A stretch of 64,000 nt of DNA from Niallia circulans. Its GTDB lineage: Bacteria > Bacillota > Bacilli > Bacillales > Cytobacillaceae. The number at the start of each line of letters is the position of its first letter. Position 1 is the first letter of the stretch. This document shows positions 27,097-34,986 of this stretch, piece after piece. Location: assembly GCF_007273535.1 (NCBI RefSeq), contig NZ_RIBP01000004.1, positions 1,464,001 through 1,528,000 on the forward strand, in the 5' to 3' direction. The notes beneath the pieces are model-generated. The model saw only the letters and a program-made list of their open reading frames with translations. It did no database searches and had not been told where the DNA came from. Both the position numbers and the translations under genes were made by a program.

Positions 27097-27135
27097 GAAA
27101 CGAAGCAGAATCAAGATTCGAGATTCTGCTTTGTT
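27097..27135. terminator. Bidirectional terminator after ugd
   Basis: GAAGCAGAATC pairs with GATTCTGCTTT around AAGATTCGA, followed by GTTTTCTTTT on the plus strand. The stop codon of the convergent small membrane protein lies inside the hairpin. Confidence 0.8.
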
Positions 27136-27314
27136 TTCTTTTTTGCTTTTTGCTTAATTGTCTTCCCCCATTTAATCAGAGCGGTTCCATTCATCAATCC
27201 CCAGATAATCACAGGTGCGATAATATTCAAGCCAAGCAACACATAGACAATCATCCAAATAAACCATTTCGCATTCAAGATATATTCATAAATCCATGTA
27301 TGATATAAATTCAT
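27111..27314 (-). CDS. Small membrane protein (67 aa)
   Basis: A 67-residue protein beginning MNLYHTWIYEYILNAKWF at ATG 27314, nine bases after AAGGAG. It has one or two hydrophobic helices (FIWMIVYVLLGLNIIAPVIIWGLM) and a very basic tail TIKQKAKKKTKQN. I recognise no named family. It is convergent with ugd and precedes no other gene on its strand. The clear ribosome binding site and membrane topology support a real gene. Confidence 0.7.
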   Translation of the reverse strand: MNLYHTWIYEYILNAKWFIWMIVYVLLGLNIIAPVIIWGLMNGTALIKWGKTIKQKAKKKTKQNLES

Positions 27315-27527
27315 TGGCAAATACTCCTTAATATAAAAAAATTTCTATAATCTAACAATTTTAGCAAGGTTTTATCTACTATTCCTTTTCTTCAACATAA
27401 TTAGTCAGCTTTATACATTTTTCGGCAAAAAGAATAGAACGGCAAGTTGTTGGTTATGAAGGATAGTGATGCCGTTTGAGCCGCAATAGACTAATAAAGA
27501 TTTTTTGCAGATTGAGGGTGAGGATTA

Positions 27528-29240
27528 ATGGTATCAAACAATAGTACGCAGCATGATTTCACGAATTCTTTAACCTATAACAGCTCTATCATTAAAGAGC
27601 TTCTTTCAGGCAGTGCCGATTTTATTGAACGGAAGGTTACTTTTTTAGAAAAGAAGAATGTTCACGCCACTTGTTTTTATATTGATGGACTTGTGAACAC
27701 ACAGATTATTGAAAAGATTGTGCAAGCGTTGATGTTTGAAGGAAATGAAGTTATTCTTCGCAATGATCTTGATACGTTTAACATCGAGAGCCTTTTGGAA
27801 GAGCATGTGCTCATGAATACTAATTTCATTGAAACAACAGAGCTTGAAAGTGCTATTAAAGCGATTTTGTCTGGAGATACAGTCCTCCTTGTCGATGGCT
27901 GCAAGAAGGCCTTTCAAGTACCGACAAAGGGCTGGGCTGCAAGAAGTGTGTCAGAGCCTCAGGCAGAGCAGGTTGTACGCGGACCGCGGGATGGTTTTAC
28001 CGAAACTATTCGCGTAAATACTGCGCTCGTTAGGAGAAGAATACGGGACACTGGCTTTAGAATCGAAGAATTAAATGTTGGCAAACGCACGAAAACAGAC
28101 ATTAATATTGCCTACATAAATGGTGTTGTCAAAAAAGGACTAGTGGACGAGGTGAAGGAGCGTCTTGAAAAAATTGATCTTGACGGCATTTTAGAGAGCG
28201 GCTATATCGAGGAATTAATCAGGGATGCGCCATTATCTCCCTTCACGACAATCATGAGTACAGAGCGCCCTGATAAGGTTGCATCCTCCTTGCTTGAGGG
28301 CAGGGTGGCAATATTTGTTGATAATACGCCGTTTGTACTTGTAGTGCCAACATACTTCTGGGAGTTTCTGCAGGCAAGTGATGACTATTATTTAGGCTTC
28401 ATGGCAGGCAGCTTTTTTCGAATTGTCCGGTATACAGCCTTTATTCTTAGTTTAACGCTGACCTCCATCTATGTGATGCTTGTCAGCTTTCATCAGGAAA
28501 TGATTCCGACCCCATTAGCGCTGACAATCGCCTCAGGTCGTGAGGTTGTGCCATTTCCTGTTTTGCTGGAAGCTTTGCTGATGGAATTAACGTTTGAGCT
28601 CATGAGGGAAGCAGGCTTACGTATGCCAAAGCCAGTCGGCTCTGCCGTGAGCATCGTCGGTTCGCTCGTTATCGGTCAAGCCGCCGTTCAAGCAGGAATC
28701 GTTTCGCCATTTATGGTTATTGTTGTTGCAACGACAGGAATTTCATCATTTGTTATCCCGAACTACTCGGCTTCTTATTCTATTCGTCTTATTCGCTTTC
28801 CACTGTTATTAGCGTCAGGAACGCTAGGACTCCTTGGCTTTGCGTCCATGTTTGCGCTTATCGCGATACATGCGTTAAGTCTTCGTTCCTTCGGTGAATC
28901 GTACTTGTCACCGGCGACACCGTTCCAGCCGCAAGACCAGAAGGATACGGTTATCCGCATGCCTTGGTGGGCAATGAAAAAGCGGCCATCAATAGCAGAC
29001 GGTGACACATCAAGGCTTGGGGAAGCCCGATCGCCGCAGCCTCCTAAAGGAGATGAGGAAGAAGATTCACAGACGAAGCAGGCGGAAGCCTCTGAACGAA
29101 ACGAGCCGGAAAGCAATAGAGAAACGCAGTCAATGGAAGACAGCAGCAAGCAAGAGACACAAAAGCAAGACAATGTCACAGGTGTTAAACAGGTAAAAAC
29201 AAGAAAAGCGAAAAAAGGAAAAGGGGATGATACGAAGTGA
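27528..29240 (+). CDS. GerA-family spore germination protein (A subunit)
   Basis: A subunit of a nutrient germinant receptor in the inner spore membrane, 570 residues. The N-terminal soluble half (to about 290) contains SSIIKELLSGSADFIERKV and the GerA motifs PRDGFTETIRVNTALVRRR and STERPDKVASSLLEGRVAIFVDNTPFVL. A membrane region of four to five helices follows (about 300-430). The last 85 residues are hydrophilic, rich in Glu, Lys and Gln, and longer than in GerAA. Start ATG 27528 follows GAGGGTGAGG. It overlaps the next gene by four bases. Expression in the forespore under sigma-G is expected, although no confident sigma-G promoter was found. Confidence 0.94.
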   Translation: MVSNNSTQHDFTNSLTYNSSIIKELLSGSADFIERKVTFLEKKNVHATCFYIDGLVNTQIIEKIVQALMFEGNEVILRNDLDTFNIESLLEEHVLMNTNFIETTELESAIKAILSGDTVLLVDGCKKAFQVPTKGWAARSVSEPQAEQVVRGPRDGFTETIRVNTALVRRRIRDTGFRIEELNVGKRTKTDINIAYINGVVKKGLVDEVKERLEKIDLDGILESGYIEELIRDAPLSPFTTIMSTERPDKVASSLLEGRVAIFVDNTPFVLVVPTYFWEFLQASDDYYLGFMAGSFFRIVRYTAFILSLTLTSIYVMLVSFHQEMIPTPLALTIASGREVVPFPVLLEALLMELTFELMREAGLRMPKPVGSAVSIVGSLVIGQAAVQAGIVSPFMVIVVATTGISSFVIPNYSASYSIRLIRFPLLLASGTLGLLGFASMFALIAIHALSLRSFGESYLSPATPFQPQDQKDTVIRMPWWAMKKRPSIADGDTSRLGEARSPQPPKGDEEEDSQTKQAEASERNEPESNRETQSMEDSSKQETQKQDNVTGVKQVKTRKAKKGKGDDTK

Positions 29241-30451
29241 AGAAAATCATCCTTTTCCATATGTTCCTGGCAATGCTTGTCCTGCTTGGGGCTTGCTCAG
29301 GAAAAAGAGAAATTAGTGATTTAGCATTAGTAATGGCAGTTGGAATTGATAAAGGCGAAAAGGAAGGAACAGTTAAGATAACAGCACAAGTTGCAAGACC
29401 AGCAGATGCTCGTGGTCAAACCGGGGCACCGTCTGGTCAATCTGGTGAGGCTGTTTGGTCTGTGGAAACAGAAGGTGAGTCCATCTTTGAGGCAATTCGC
29501 CAAATGTCCAGCTTTTCGTCGCGAAGAGTGTTTTGGGCCCATAACTTTATCATTGTTATTAACGAAGAAGTGGCAAAGGAAGGTATAGGAGATGTAATAG
29601 ACTTTTTTACACGTAATCCAGAGCTGCGAATGAGGACGTGGGTTGCTGTAACACCGCAAACAGCAAGTGAAGTCATCTCCACGGTAACAAGTCTTGAAAT
29701 AATCCCAGGTGAGGCACTTGCTAAACTTTTTCGGTATACAACAATATCCAACCAAGCTCCAAGAACAGTGATTATGGATGTTTTGAGTGCGTACTTAAGT
29801 GAATCAACAGAGCCGCTGCTTGCAAGACTTGATTTTGAAAAAAGCAAAATTGACAGCAAGGCACCGGATAAGGGAGCCCAAGCAAATCAAGTCGTTCTTG
29901 CCGGGGCAGGTGTATTTAAAGAAGACAAGCTTATTGGCATATTAAAGCCGGAAGAACTGAGAGGAGTTCTTATCTTTAGGGAAAAGATTGATTCTGGTGT
30001 CGCTGTTGTTGGCTGCCCTGATAATACTAACACTCCCCTCAGTGTGGAATTAACCAACCAAAGCTTTGATGTAAAGCCAAAATACAAGGATGGAAACATC
30101 AGTTACGATGCCGCCTTTCAAGCGAAAATTCGCGTTGTGGAGGCTGGCTGCGCATTAGATCTTTCCGATGAAAAGCAAGTGAAGAAGCTTGAAAGCTCTG
30201 TTGACAAGGAGCTGACAAGCCAAATAAACACAACGATTGCGAAAATTCAAAAGGATTATAAGTCAGATGTATTAGAATTAGGAAAGGTTTTCCAAAATAA
30301 ATACCCATATGAATGGAAGCATTATGCTAGTTCCTGGGAGGAAATCTTTCCTGAAGTGAAAATAAACTTGCAAGTAACTGCCAAGTTAGAAAGCGGATCA
30401 CTTCTTTATAAACCGACAACGTCAGGCAAAAAGGAGAAAGAAGAAAAATGA
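29237..30451 (+). CDS. GerC-family germination lipoprotein (C subunit)
   Basis: Lipoprotein subunit of the germinant receptor, 404 residues. The signal sequence ends in lipobox LLGAC with the lipid-bearing Cys20. The mature part contains ISDLALVMAVGIDKGE, FSSRRVFWAHNFIIVINEE, DFFTRNPELRMRTWVAV and the C-terminal YPYEWKHYASSWEEIFPEVK typical of GerAC proteins. It starts at GTG 29237, overlapping the A gene by four bases (GTGA), and overlaps the B gene by four bases, so the three are translationally coupled. The gene order A-C-B differs from the classical gerA order A-B-C. Confidence 0.94.
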   Translation: MKKIILFHMFLAMLVLLGACSGKREISDLALVMAVGIDKGEKEGTVKITAQVARPADARGQTGAPSGQSGEAVWSVETEGESIFEAIRQMSSFSSRRVFWAHNFIIVINEEVAKEGIGDVIDFFTRNPELRMRTWVAVTPQTASEVISTVTSLEIIPGEALAKLFRYTTISNQAPRTVIMDVLSAYLSESTEPLLARLDFEKSKIDSKAPDKGAQANQVVLAGAGVFKEDKLIGILKPEELRGVLIFREKIDSGVAVVGCPDNTNTPLSVELTNQSFDVKPKYKDGNISYDAAFQAKIRVVEAGCALDLSDEKQVKKLESSVDKELTSQINTTIAKIQKDYKSDVLELGKVFQNKYPYEWKHYASSWEEIFPEVKINLQVTAKLESGSLLYKPTTSGKKEKEEK

Positions 30452-31560
30452 AGGTGCAAATAACGAATGGTATGTTCATGGCGTTGATTATTAATATGCT
30501 TTATGCAAAATCAATTGGCATGACACAAGGCATCATGGCAAGAGAAGTGGGCGGCGATATGTGGATTTCAACAATCATTTCCTCTGTACAGGGTATTGTC
30601 ATTATGGCAGTCGTGATACTTGCAATTAAAAGACTGCCTAACGGAGATATGATTGATCAATATGAAAAAATCTTAGGTAAATGGATGAGCAAAGGAATCG
30701 CACTTCTTGTTTTTTTGTTTTTTTTAGGTGCCTATGGCTCGATAATGGCTACCTTCGTTTATCATTTGAAGGATTATTTCCTGCCAGAATCAAATATTAT
30801 CCTGTTCATTGTTGCCGCGTTTTTAATTGGCACATATGCCATCCATTTTGGGTTAGAGGTAATTGCAAGAATGGCATTGATCGGGGTTTTTTCTGTGATG
30901 GCCTTGAATATTTTACTTTTGGCAGGCTCTATAAGTGAGTTCGATATTAAGGAATTACAGCCGACATTTTCTTCCGGCTTTGTTTCTACCGTGTGGGCAA
31001 GCAGGCATCATGATACAGACTGGGCGATAGCGACAATGATGACTTGCATGATTTTGCCGCTTGTAAGAGACAATACGACTTGGATTAGATCAAGTACAGC
31101 TGGTCTGATTTTTAGCGGCGTAATTATTGTGATGTGGCCCATTTTGGAGGTTGGCGTTCTTTCGCCAGAAGTGGCAGCCCAATATATTGTTTCATGTATG
31201 CAGATGGCGAGAAGCGCAGAAATCGGCTTATTTTTGCATCGCTATGAGATGATCATGATTGCCTTTTTCGCTCTATCTATATTAACCCAAATTATGATGA
31301 CATTTTTATGCTCCTCCATCGCAGTCCAAAAGATTATTGGTCTGAAGGATTATCGCCCAGTCATCATTCCAGTTGGAATCGTCCTTAGTGCTTTCAGCTA
31401 TTGGATGGTAGGAAGCCATCACAGGGCAATGGGAATTATTGAAAACGAATGGGTGCTTGTCTCTTTAAGTCTTGCAATCGGACTTCCGGGCATGTTATTT
31501 GTTTTGGGGGCAATCTTTAAGAAGAAGCTGAAAAAAGATCAGCAAGCAAAATCAGTTTAA
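30448..31560 (+). CDS. GerB-family germination permease (B subunit)
   Basis: B subunit of the receptor, 370 residues, with ten hydrophobic helices of the APC amino-acid permease fold. In this family the B subunit holds the germinant-binding pocket. It begins VQITNGMFMALIINMLYAKSIGMTQGIMARE and contains IDQYEKILGKW, WASRHHDTDWAIATMMTCM and FLHRYEMIMIAFFALSI, all usual for GerB proteins. The start ATG 30448 lies behind AAGGAGAAAG and overlaps the C gene. The germinant cannot be predicted. Confidence 0.94.
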   Translation: MKVQITNGMFMALIINMLYAKSIGMTQGIMAREVGGDMWISTIISSVQGIVIMAVVILAIKRLPNGDMIDQYEKILGKWMSKGIALLVFLFFLGAYGSIMATFVYHLKDYFLPESNIILFIVAAFLIGTYAIHFGLEVIARMALIGVFSVMALNILLLAGSISEFDIKELQPTFSSGFVSTVWASRHHDTDWAIATMMTCMILPLVRDNTTWIRSSTAGLIFSGVIIVMWPILEVGVLSPEVAAQYIVSCMQMARSAEIGLFLHRYEMIMIAFFALSILTQIMMTFLCSSIAVQKIIGLKDYRPVIIPVGIVLSAFSYWMVGSHHRAMGIIENEWVLVSLSLAIGLPGMLFVLGAIFKKKLKKDQQAKSV

Positions 31561-31600
31561 TCGGTACGATTAGTTTACATAGATAAGGGATGAAAGTTCA

Positions 31601-31699
31601 GTGGAGAAATCATTTGCTTCTGGCTGCTTTTGGGGCATTATAATATCTGTTCCAATATGGATTTTGGTCATTTGGCTGATCACAAAGGTATTGTTTTAG
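31601..31699 (+). CDS. Candidate 32-residue membrane peptide at the end of the ger operon
   Basis: A short frame starting at GTG 31601, eight bases after AAGGGATG, and ending at TAG 31699. The peptide begins VEKSFASGCFWGIIIS and is almost one continuous membrane helix ending in WLITKVLF. It lies 40 bases downstream of the B-subunit gene on the same strand. Some germinant-receptor operons carry a small membrane D subunit with two helices; this one has only one, so the comparison is loose. The ribosome binding site and position support it, but 32 codons could also occur by chance. Confidence 0.5.
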   Translation: MEKSFASGCFWGIIISVPIWILVIWLITKVLF

Positions 31700-31844
31700 T
31701 CAGATAATAGTTAAGGCTAGTCCTTTATGTTTTTTATGTAAAATTCAAGCAAATATCCGCATATGATAGAAGACAGAAGGGAGGTTTTGAAGGGATTATA
31801 CATAAAAATCGACACGAAGAGCGTATTAACGGGGAGGAGATAGT

Positions 31845-32225
31845 TTGGGTGAAGTAATTTCAAAATCGATGATTAATGGCAAGGTTGTCATCTGGACGTA
31901 TGTCGAGCAGCTGCAAAGTTCTGTGGAATGGTATTCATACATACTAGAAATGGAGCCAACGGAACGGCATGATGCTGCCTACTTCTTTACGATTAATGAA
32001 TACACAAAATTGGCGCTTTGCAACAGGTATATGAGGAATCCTAATTATGAGCTGCCTGTTAATGACTGCTTGGACCTGCAGGCAGATGACATATTTGCAG
32101 CACATCGCCAGCTTGAGGCAAAGGGTGTGCTTGTCGGTCCTGTTGATAACCCATTCCCGACCTATTATGAATTTTATTTTGTTGACAAAGAAAACAATAA
32201 AATACGAATTCATGGCTTTGAATAA
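31845..32225 (+). CDS. VOC superfamily protein (glyoxalase/bleomycin-resistance fold)
   Basis: A 126-residue single-domain VOC protein. It has two beta-alpha-beta-beta-beta units: VVIWTYVEQLQSSVEWYSYIL at the start and DIFAAHRQLEAKGV with YYEFYFVDKENNKIRIHGFE at the end, the last Glu/His area being the usual metal site. The normal N-terminal metal His is replaced (VVIWTYVE), so it may not bind metal in the standard way. The start is TTG 31845 behind GGGGAGGAG. Function unknown. Confidence 0.75.
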   Translation: MGEVISKSMINGKVVIWTYVEQLQSSVEWYSYILEMEPTERHDAAYFFTINEYTKLALCNRYMRNPNYELPVNDCLDLQADDIFAAHRQLEAKGVLVGPVDNPFPTYYEFYFVDKENNKIRIHGFE

Positions 32226-32230
32226 TAAAT

Positions 32231-32244
32231 TGTAAGCGCTTTTA
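32231..32244 (+). promoter_or_regulatory. Candidate cre (CcpA) site
   Basis: TGTAAGCGCTTTTA matches the catabolite-responsive element consensus TGWAANCGNTNWCA at 12 of 14 positions. It lies just after the VOC stop and about 50 bases upstream of the candidate sigma-K promoter. It could be chance. Confidence 0.3.
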
Positions 32245-32271
32245 GTTAGAATTATTTTCCTGGTTTTTTGT

Positions 32272-32299
32272 CACCAATCTAGGCGGATTGCATACATTA
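32272..32299 (+). promoter_or_regulatory. Candidate sporulation (sigma-K or sigma-E) promoter
   Basis: CACC at 32272-32275 and CATACATTA at 32291-32299 are 15 bases apart. The -10 fits CATANNNTA of sigma-K exactly and also CATACANT of sigma-E; the -35 AC core fits sigma-K. It lies 28 bases before the start of the Gly/Pro-rich protein, supporting a mother-cell role for that gene. Confidence 0.55.
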
Positions 32300-32327
32300 A
32301 AGCATCAAAACCGAAAGGGGATTACGT

Positions 32328-32795
32328 ATGTCTTATCCGTCAAATTATCCATATTATATTACGAATGACCAAAATCCATATCGAATAGGGGGAGGCTCAT
32401 TTTTTCCGAATCCTGGCCCTCCAAGCGGTCCGCCGCCTTTCTCAGGAGGCCCATCAGGTGGTCCGCCACCGTTTCAACCAGGAGGACCTTCCTTCCAGCC
32501 TGACTTTGGCGGAGGATCAGGTGGCGATCAATATGGCCCGCCATCAGGACCGCCACCGTCCTTTGTGCCACAGTCTCAGCAATTGCAAGGAGCACAAACT
32601 TTTGCGATTGATCCTGGTGCCATGAGAAGATGCAGGTTCCGCTATACGTATGTTTGGCTGCGTAACGGCAGCTCCTTCTGGTTCTATCCAACCTTTATTG
32701 GCAGAAATTCTGTTGCGGGATGGCGCTGGAGAAACAACCGCTGGGTCTACTACGGTACAGATGCAGACCGTATCGTATCCTTCCAATGTACGTGA
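32328..32795 (+). CDS. Gly/Pro-rich probable spore-surface protein (155 aa)
   Basis: A 155-residue protein. Residues 25-85 are low complexity, with repeated GPPSGPPP, GGPSGGPPPF and GGGSGGDQYG; this is not a strict Gly-X-Y collagen repeat. The C-terminal 65 residues are a compact domain with CRFRYTYVWLRNGSSFWFY, GRNSVAGWRWRNNRWVYYG and a final Cys, rich in aromatic and basic residues. There is no signal peptide. The preceding sigma-K-like promoter and the composition suggest a coat or exosporium component. I do not recognise a named family, so the localisation is inferred. Confidence 0.75.
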   Translation: MSYPSNYPYYITNDQNPYRIGGGSFFPNPGPPSGPPPFSGGPSGGPPPFQPGGPSFQPDFGGGSGGDQYGPPSGPPPSFVPQSQQLQGAQTFAIDPGAMRRCRFRYTYVWLRNGSSFWFYPTFIGRNSVAGWRWRNNRWVYYGTDADRIVSFQCT

Positions 32796-32810
32796 ATATA
32801 AAATGAATGG

Positions 32811-32862
32811 TCGCGGCTTTCGTCTATTAGCAGTTTATGCTGCTAATGCGAAGGCCGTTTTC
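32811..32862 (+). terminator. Long hairpin terminator after the Gly/Pro-rich gene
   Basis: CGGCTTTCG pairs with CGAAGGCCG and, further in, ATTAGCAG pairs with CTGCTAAT around a short loop; GTTTTC follows. Confidence 0.7.
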
Positions 32863-32888
32863 TAATTTAGTTTTATTGAATTTAAATA

Positions 32889-32924
32889 AAAAACACCTCT
32901 TTTGAAAAGAAAAGGTGTTTTTTT
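32889..32924 (-). terminator. Terminator downstream of the methionine permease gene
   Basis: AAAACACCT and AGGTGTTTTT form the stem with A- and T-rich flanks on both sides. It lies eight bases beyond the stop of the minus-strand permease and could serve both strands. It shows that no metQ gene follows in this operon. Confidence 0.8.
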
Positions 32925-32931
32925 GAAAAGC

Positions 32932-33594
32932 TTATCTTCTTCTAACTCTCCGGGCCAGAAAAGTGCCTAATGACTGAATGACTTGAACAATGATAATAAG
33001 AACTATCACTGTGATTACCATAACAAAAGTATCAAAGCGCTGGTATCCGTATGTTAGTGCAAGGCTGCCGATTCCGCCGCCTCCAACTGTTCCAGCCATC
33101 GCTGTTGCTCCAAGGAGGCCGATTGCTGCTGTTGTTATAGAGAGGATAAGCGAACCGAATGCCTCTGGAAGCAGAAAATACCAAATAACCTGGAAGGGAG
33201 TTGCTCCCATTGCTTCAGCTGCTTCAAGAATGCCCGGGTTTACCTCCAAGATGGAGTTCTCCACAAGTCTTGCGATGTATGGAGCGATATAAATAATCAA
33301 CGGTACAATTGCTGCTTCCGTCCCAATCGTTGTTTGCACGACAAATCTTGTGAATGGGATGATGGCAATCAGCAGGATGATGAATGGCAAGGAGCGGATT
33401 ATATTTATGATTGGATTAAGAATATTGTATAAAAGCTTGTTTTCCAACACACCGCCCTTCCTTGTTACGACAAGGAGTATGCCAAGTGGACCGCCAATTA
33501 GTGTGCCGATTAATAATGACCAGCCAACCATATAAAGAGTTTCAATGCTTGCTTGGATAAATAAGTCTGCAGTTATGTCTGTTTGAAATATCAT
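32932..33594 (-). CDS. metP: Methionine ABC transporter permease
   Basis: Permease of 220 residues of the MetI/MetP type, with five to six helices. It begins MIFQTDITADLFIQASIETLYM and contains GPLGILLVVTRKGG and the EAA loop EAAEAMGATPFQVIWYFLLPEA that contacts the ATPase. The start is ATG 33594, eight bases after GGAGGT, overlapping the ATPase stop (ATGA); a longer frame to 33642 is inside the ATPase gene. The usual substrate-binding lipoprotein MetQ is not next to it: a terminator and a convergent gene follow. Substrate is probably D/L-methionine, by pairing with MetN. Confidence 0.93.
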   Translation of the reverse strand: MIFQTDITADLFIQASIETLYMVGWSLLIGTLIGGPLGILLVVTRKGGVLENKLLYNILNPIINIIRSLPFIILLIAIIPFTRFVVQTTIGTEAAIVPLIIYIAPYIARLVENSILEVNPGILEAAEAMGATPFQVIWYFLLPEAFGSLILSITTAAIGLLGATAMAGTVGGGGIGSLALTYGYQRFDTFVMVITVIVLIIIVQVIQSLGTFLARRVRRR

Positions 33595-34610
33595 GCAGAT
33601 ACCTCCATAACTTGTATGCCTTGGTCTTCTAAATACAAACATGCAAGTACAAGCTTATCCGCTTCCCCCGTTAGGCTGATGGTCATCGTGCTAACAATAT
33701 TTTCTTGAATTTCTACCATATTCGCAAACAGAATGGCAGGCACCACCTCAAACCGAGTAACAAGCTCATAAAGGAATGTCTGTGTCATTTCATTTCCAAG
33801 AAACTCTAATCGAATAATCTTGCTTCCTGATGCAGTTTTGAGTTTGCCTTTCATACTTTGTGGCAGCTCCTTTTGCACAATTGTTTTTACAAAGCTTCGT
33901 GTAGTCGGATGGGAGGGATTTGAGAAAACCTGCAATACATTGCCTTGCTCTATGATTTCTCCTTGCTCCATCACAGCAACCTTGTTACAAATTTCCTGAA
34001 TGACGGCCATTTCATGGGTAATAATCATAATCGTAATATTGTACTCTTGATTGATTTTTTTCAGGAGCTGAAGGATGGACATTGTCGTTTGCGGGTCCAA
34101 GGCAGAAGTTGCCTCATCACATAATAAAACAGAAGGATTTGTCGCAAGAGCCCTCGCAATTCCGACACGTTGCTTTTGTCCGCCGGATAATTCACTTGGA
34201 TATGCTTTTTCTTTATCTGCAAGACCGACAAATTCAAGCAGCTCAATAACGCGCTTGCGAATTTCTCCCTTTTTTCTTTTTTGCAAAACAAGGGGAATCG
34301 CAATATTATCAAACACGCTCTTCGATTCTAATAGATAGAAATGCTGAAATACCATCCCAATTTGCTTCTTCGCTGTCCGTAACTGTTTATCATTTAAAGA
34401 TAACAGGGAATCTCCATTAACGATGACTTCTCCTGATGTTGGTCTTTCCAGAAGATTGACTAGACGGATAAGTGTGCTTTTCCCAGCACCGCTAAAGCCA
34501 ATAACACCAAAAATGTCTCCCTTTTCTACTTTTAAGCTAATATTTTTCAGTGCCTGCACCTCGGCATCTTTTTTCTTAAATGTTTTGTAAATGTTTTTTA
34601 ACTCAATCAT
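33591..34610 (-). CDS. metN: Methionine ABC transporter ATP-binding protein
   Basis: ATPase of 339 residues. Walker A is GFSGAGKST, the signature is LSGGQKQRVGIARAL, Walker B is VLLCDEATSALD, and the H-loop is ITHEM. The C-terminal 95 residues form the NIL regulatory domain (LEFLGNEMTQTFLYELVTRFEV... GEADKLVLACLYLEDQGI), found only in MetN-type ATPases where it binds methionine and inhibits transport. The start is ATG 34610 behind AAAGGA; the longer frame to 34625 lacks a site. No S-box (SAM riboswitch) is recognisable upstream, unlike metNPQ in B. subtilis. Confidence 0.94.
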   Translation of the reverse strand: MIELKNIYKTFKKKDAEVQALKNISLKVEKGDIFGVIGFSGAGKSTLIRLVNLLERPTSGEVIVNGDSLLSLNDKQLRTAKKQIGMVFQHFYLLESKSVFDNIAIPLVLQKRKKGEIRKRVIELLEFVGLADKEKAYPSELSGGQKQRVGIARALATNPSVLLCDEATSALDPQTTMSILQLLKKINQEYNITIMIITHEMAVIQEICNKVAVMEQGEIIEQGNVLQVFSNPSHPTTRSFVKTIVQKELPQSMKGKLKTASGSKIIRLEFLGNEMTQTFLYELVTRFEVVPAILFANMVEIQENIVSTMTISLTGEADKLVLACLYLEDQGIQVMEVSA

Positions 34611-34728
34611 ATGAAATCCTTTCATTTAACGGCATTTTTATCCTGTGCTGCATTAATAATAATGAAATTGTGTTGGGAATACAATATTTAAGTGTAATAA
34701 ATATAGTAGATAAACATCGGTTTAAATT

Positions 34729-34934
34729 GTTCTATATAAAGAAAGTGTAAAACGCAGATTAATGAGAGTCATTTTAATAATTTCTACGGATTTTTTTGTT
34801 GATAATTCATTTAAAATGAATTGACGGGAAAGCATTTGGATGTTAATATGTTCTTAGTTAAGAACAATTTTATTCTTGTATGAAAACAAACTGTATCACC
34901 TATTTTTTTAGTCATTTTGTTCTATATAGTGAAC
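34729..34934 (+). promoter_or_regulatory. Three SinR-like operator boxes before the glycosyltransferase gene
   Basis: In the 376-base divergent region between metN and the glycosyltransferase gene there are three palindromes built on GTTCT, the core of the SinR site GTTCTYT: GTTCTATATAAAGAAA at 34729-34744, the perfect 16-bp palindrome GTTCTTAGTTAAGAAC at 34850-34865, and GTTCTATATAGTGAAC at 34919-34934. The last lies 52 bases before the start codon. A repressor bound here would block transcription. SinR itself is not in this window; a SinI-type antirepressor is, at 56.3 kb. Apart from these boxes the region is AT-rich with no other feature seen. Confidence 0.55.
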
Positions 34935-34986
34935 GAAATATGATAGGTATTCTATAAAAAAAACATGTAAGAGAGTTGGTGATTTT

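Noticed and set aside
27400..27527. Sigma-G promoter of the ger operon
   Set aside because: GAATA followed by TTATGAAG has acceptable spacing, but the -10 does not match CATNNTA.
34611..34986. SAM riboswitch upstream of metN
   Set aside because: The conserved S-box core and terminator are not present on the minus strand.
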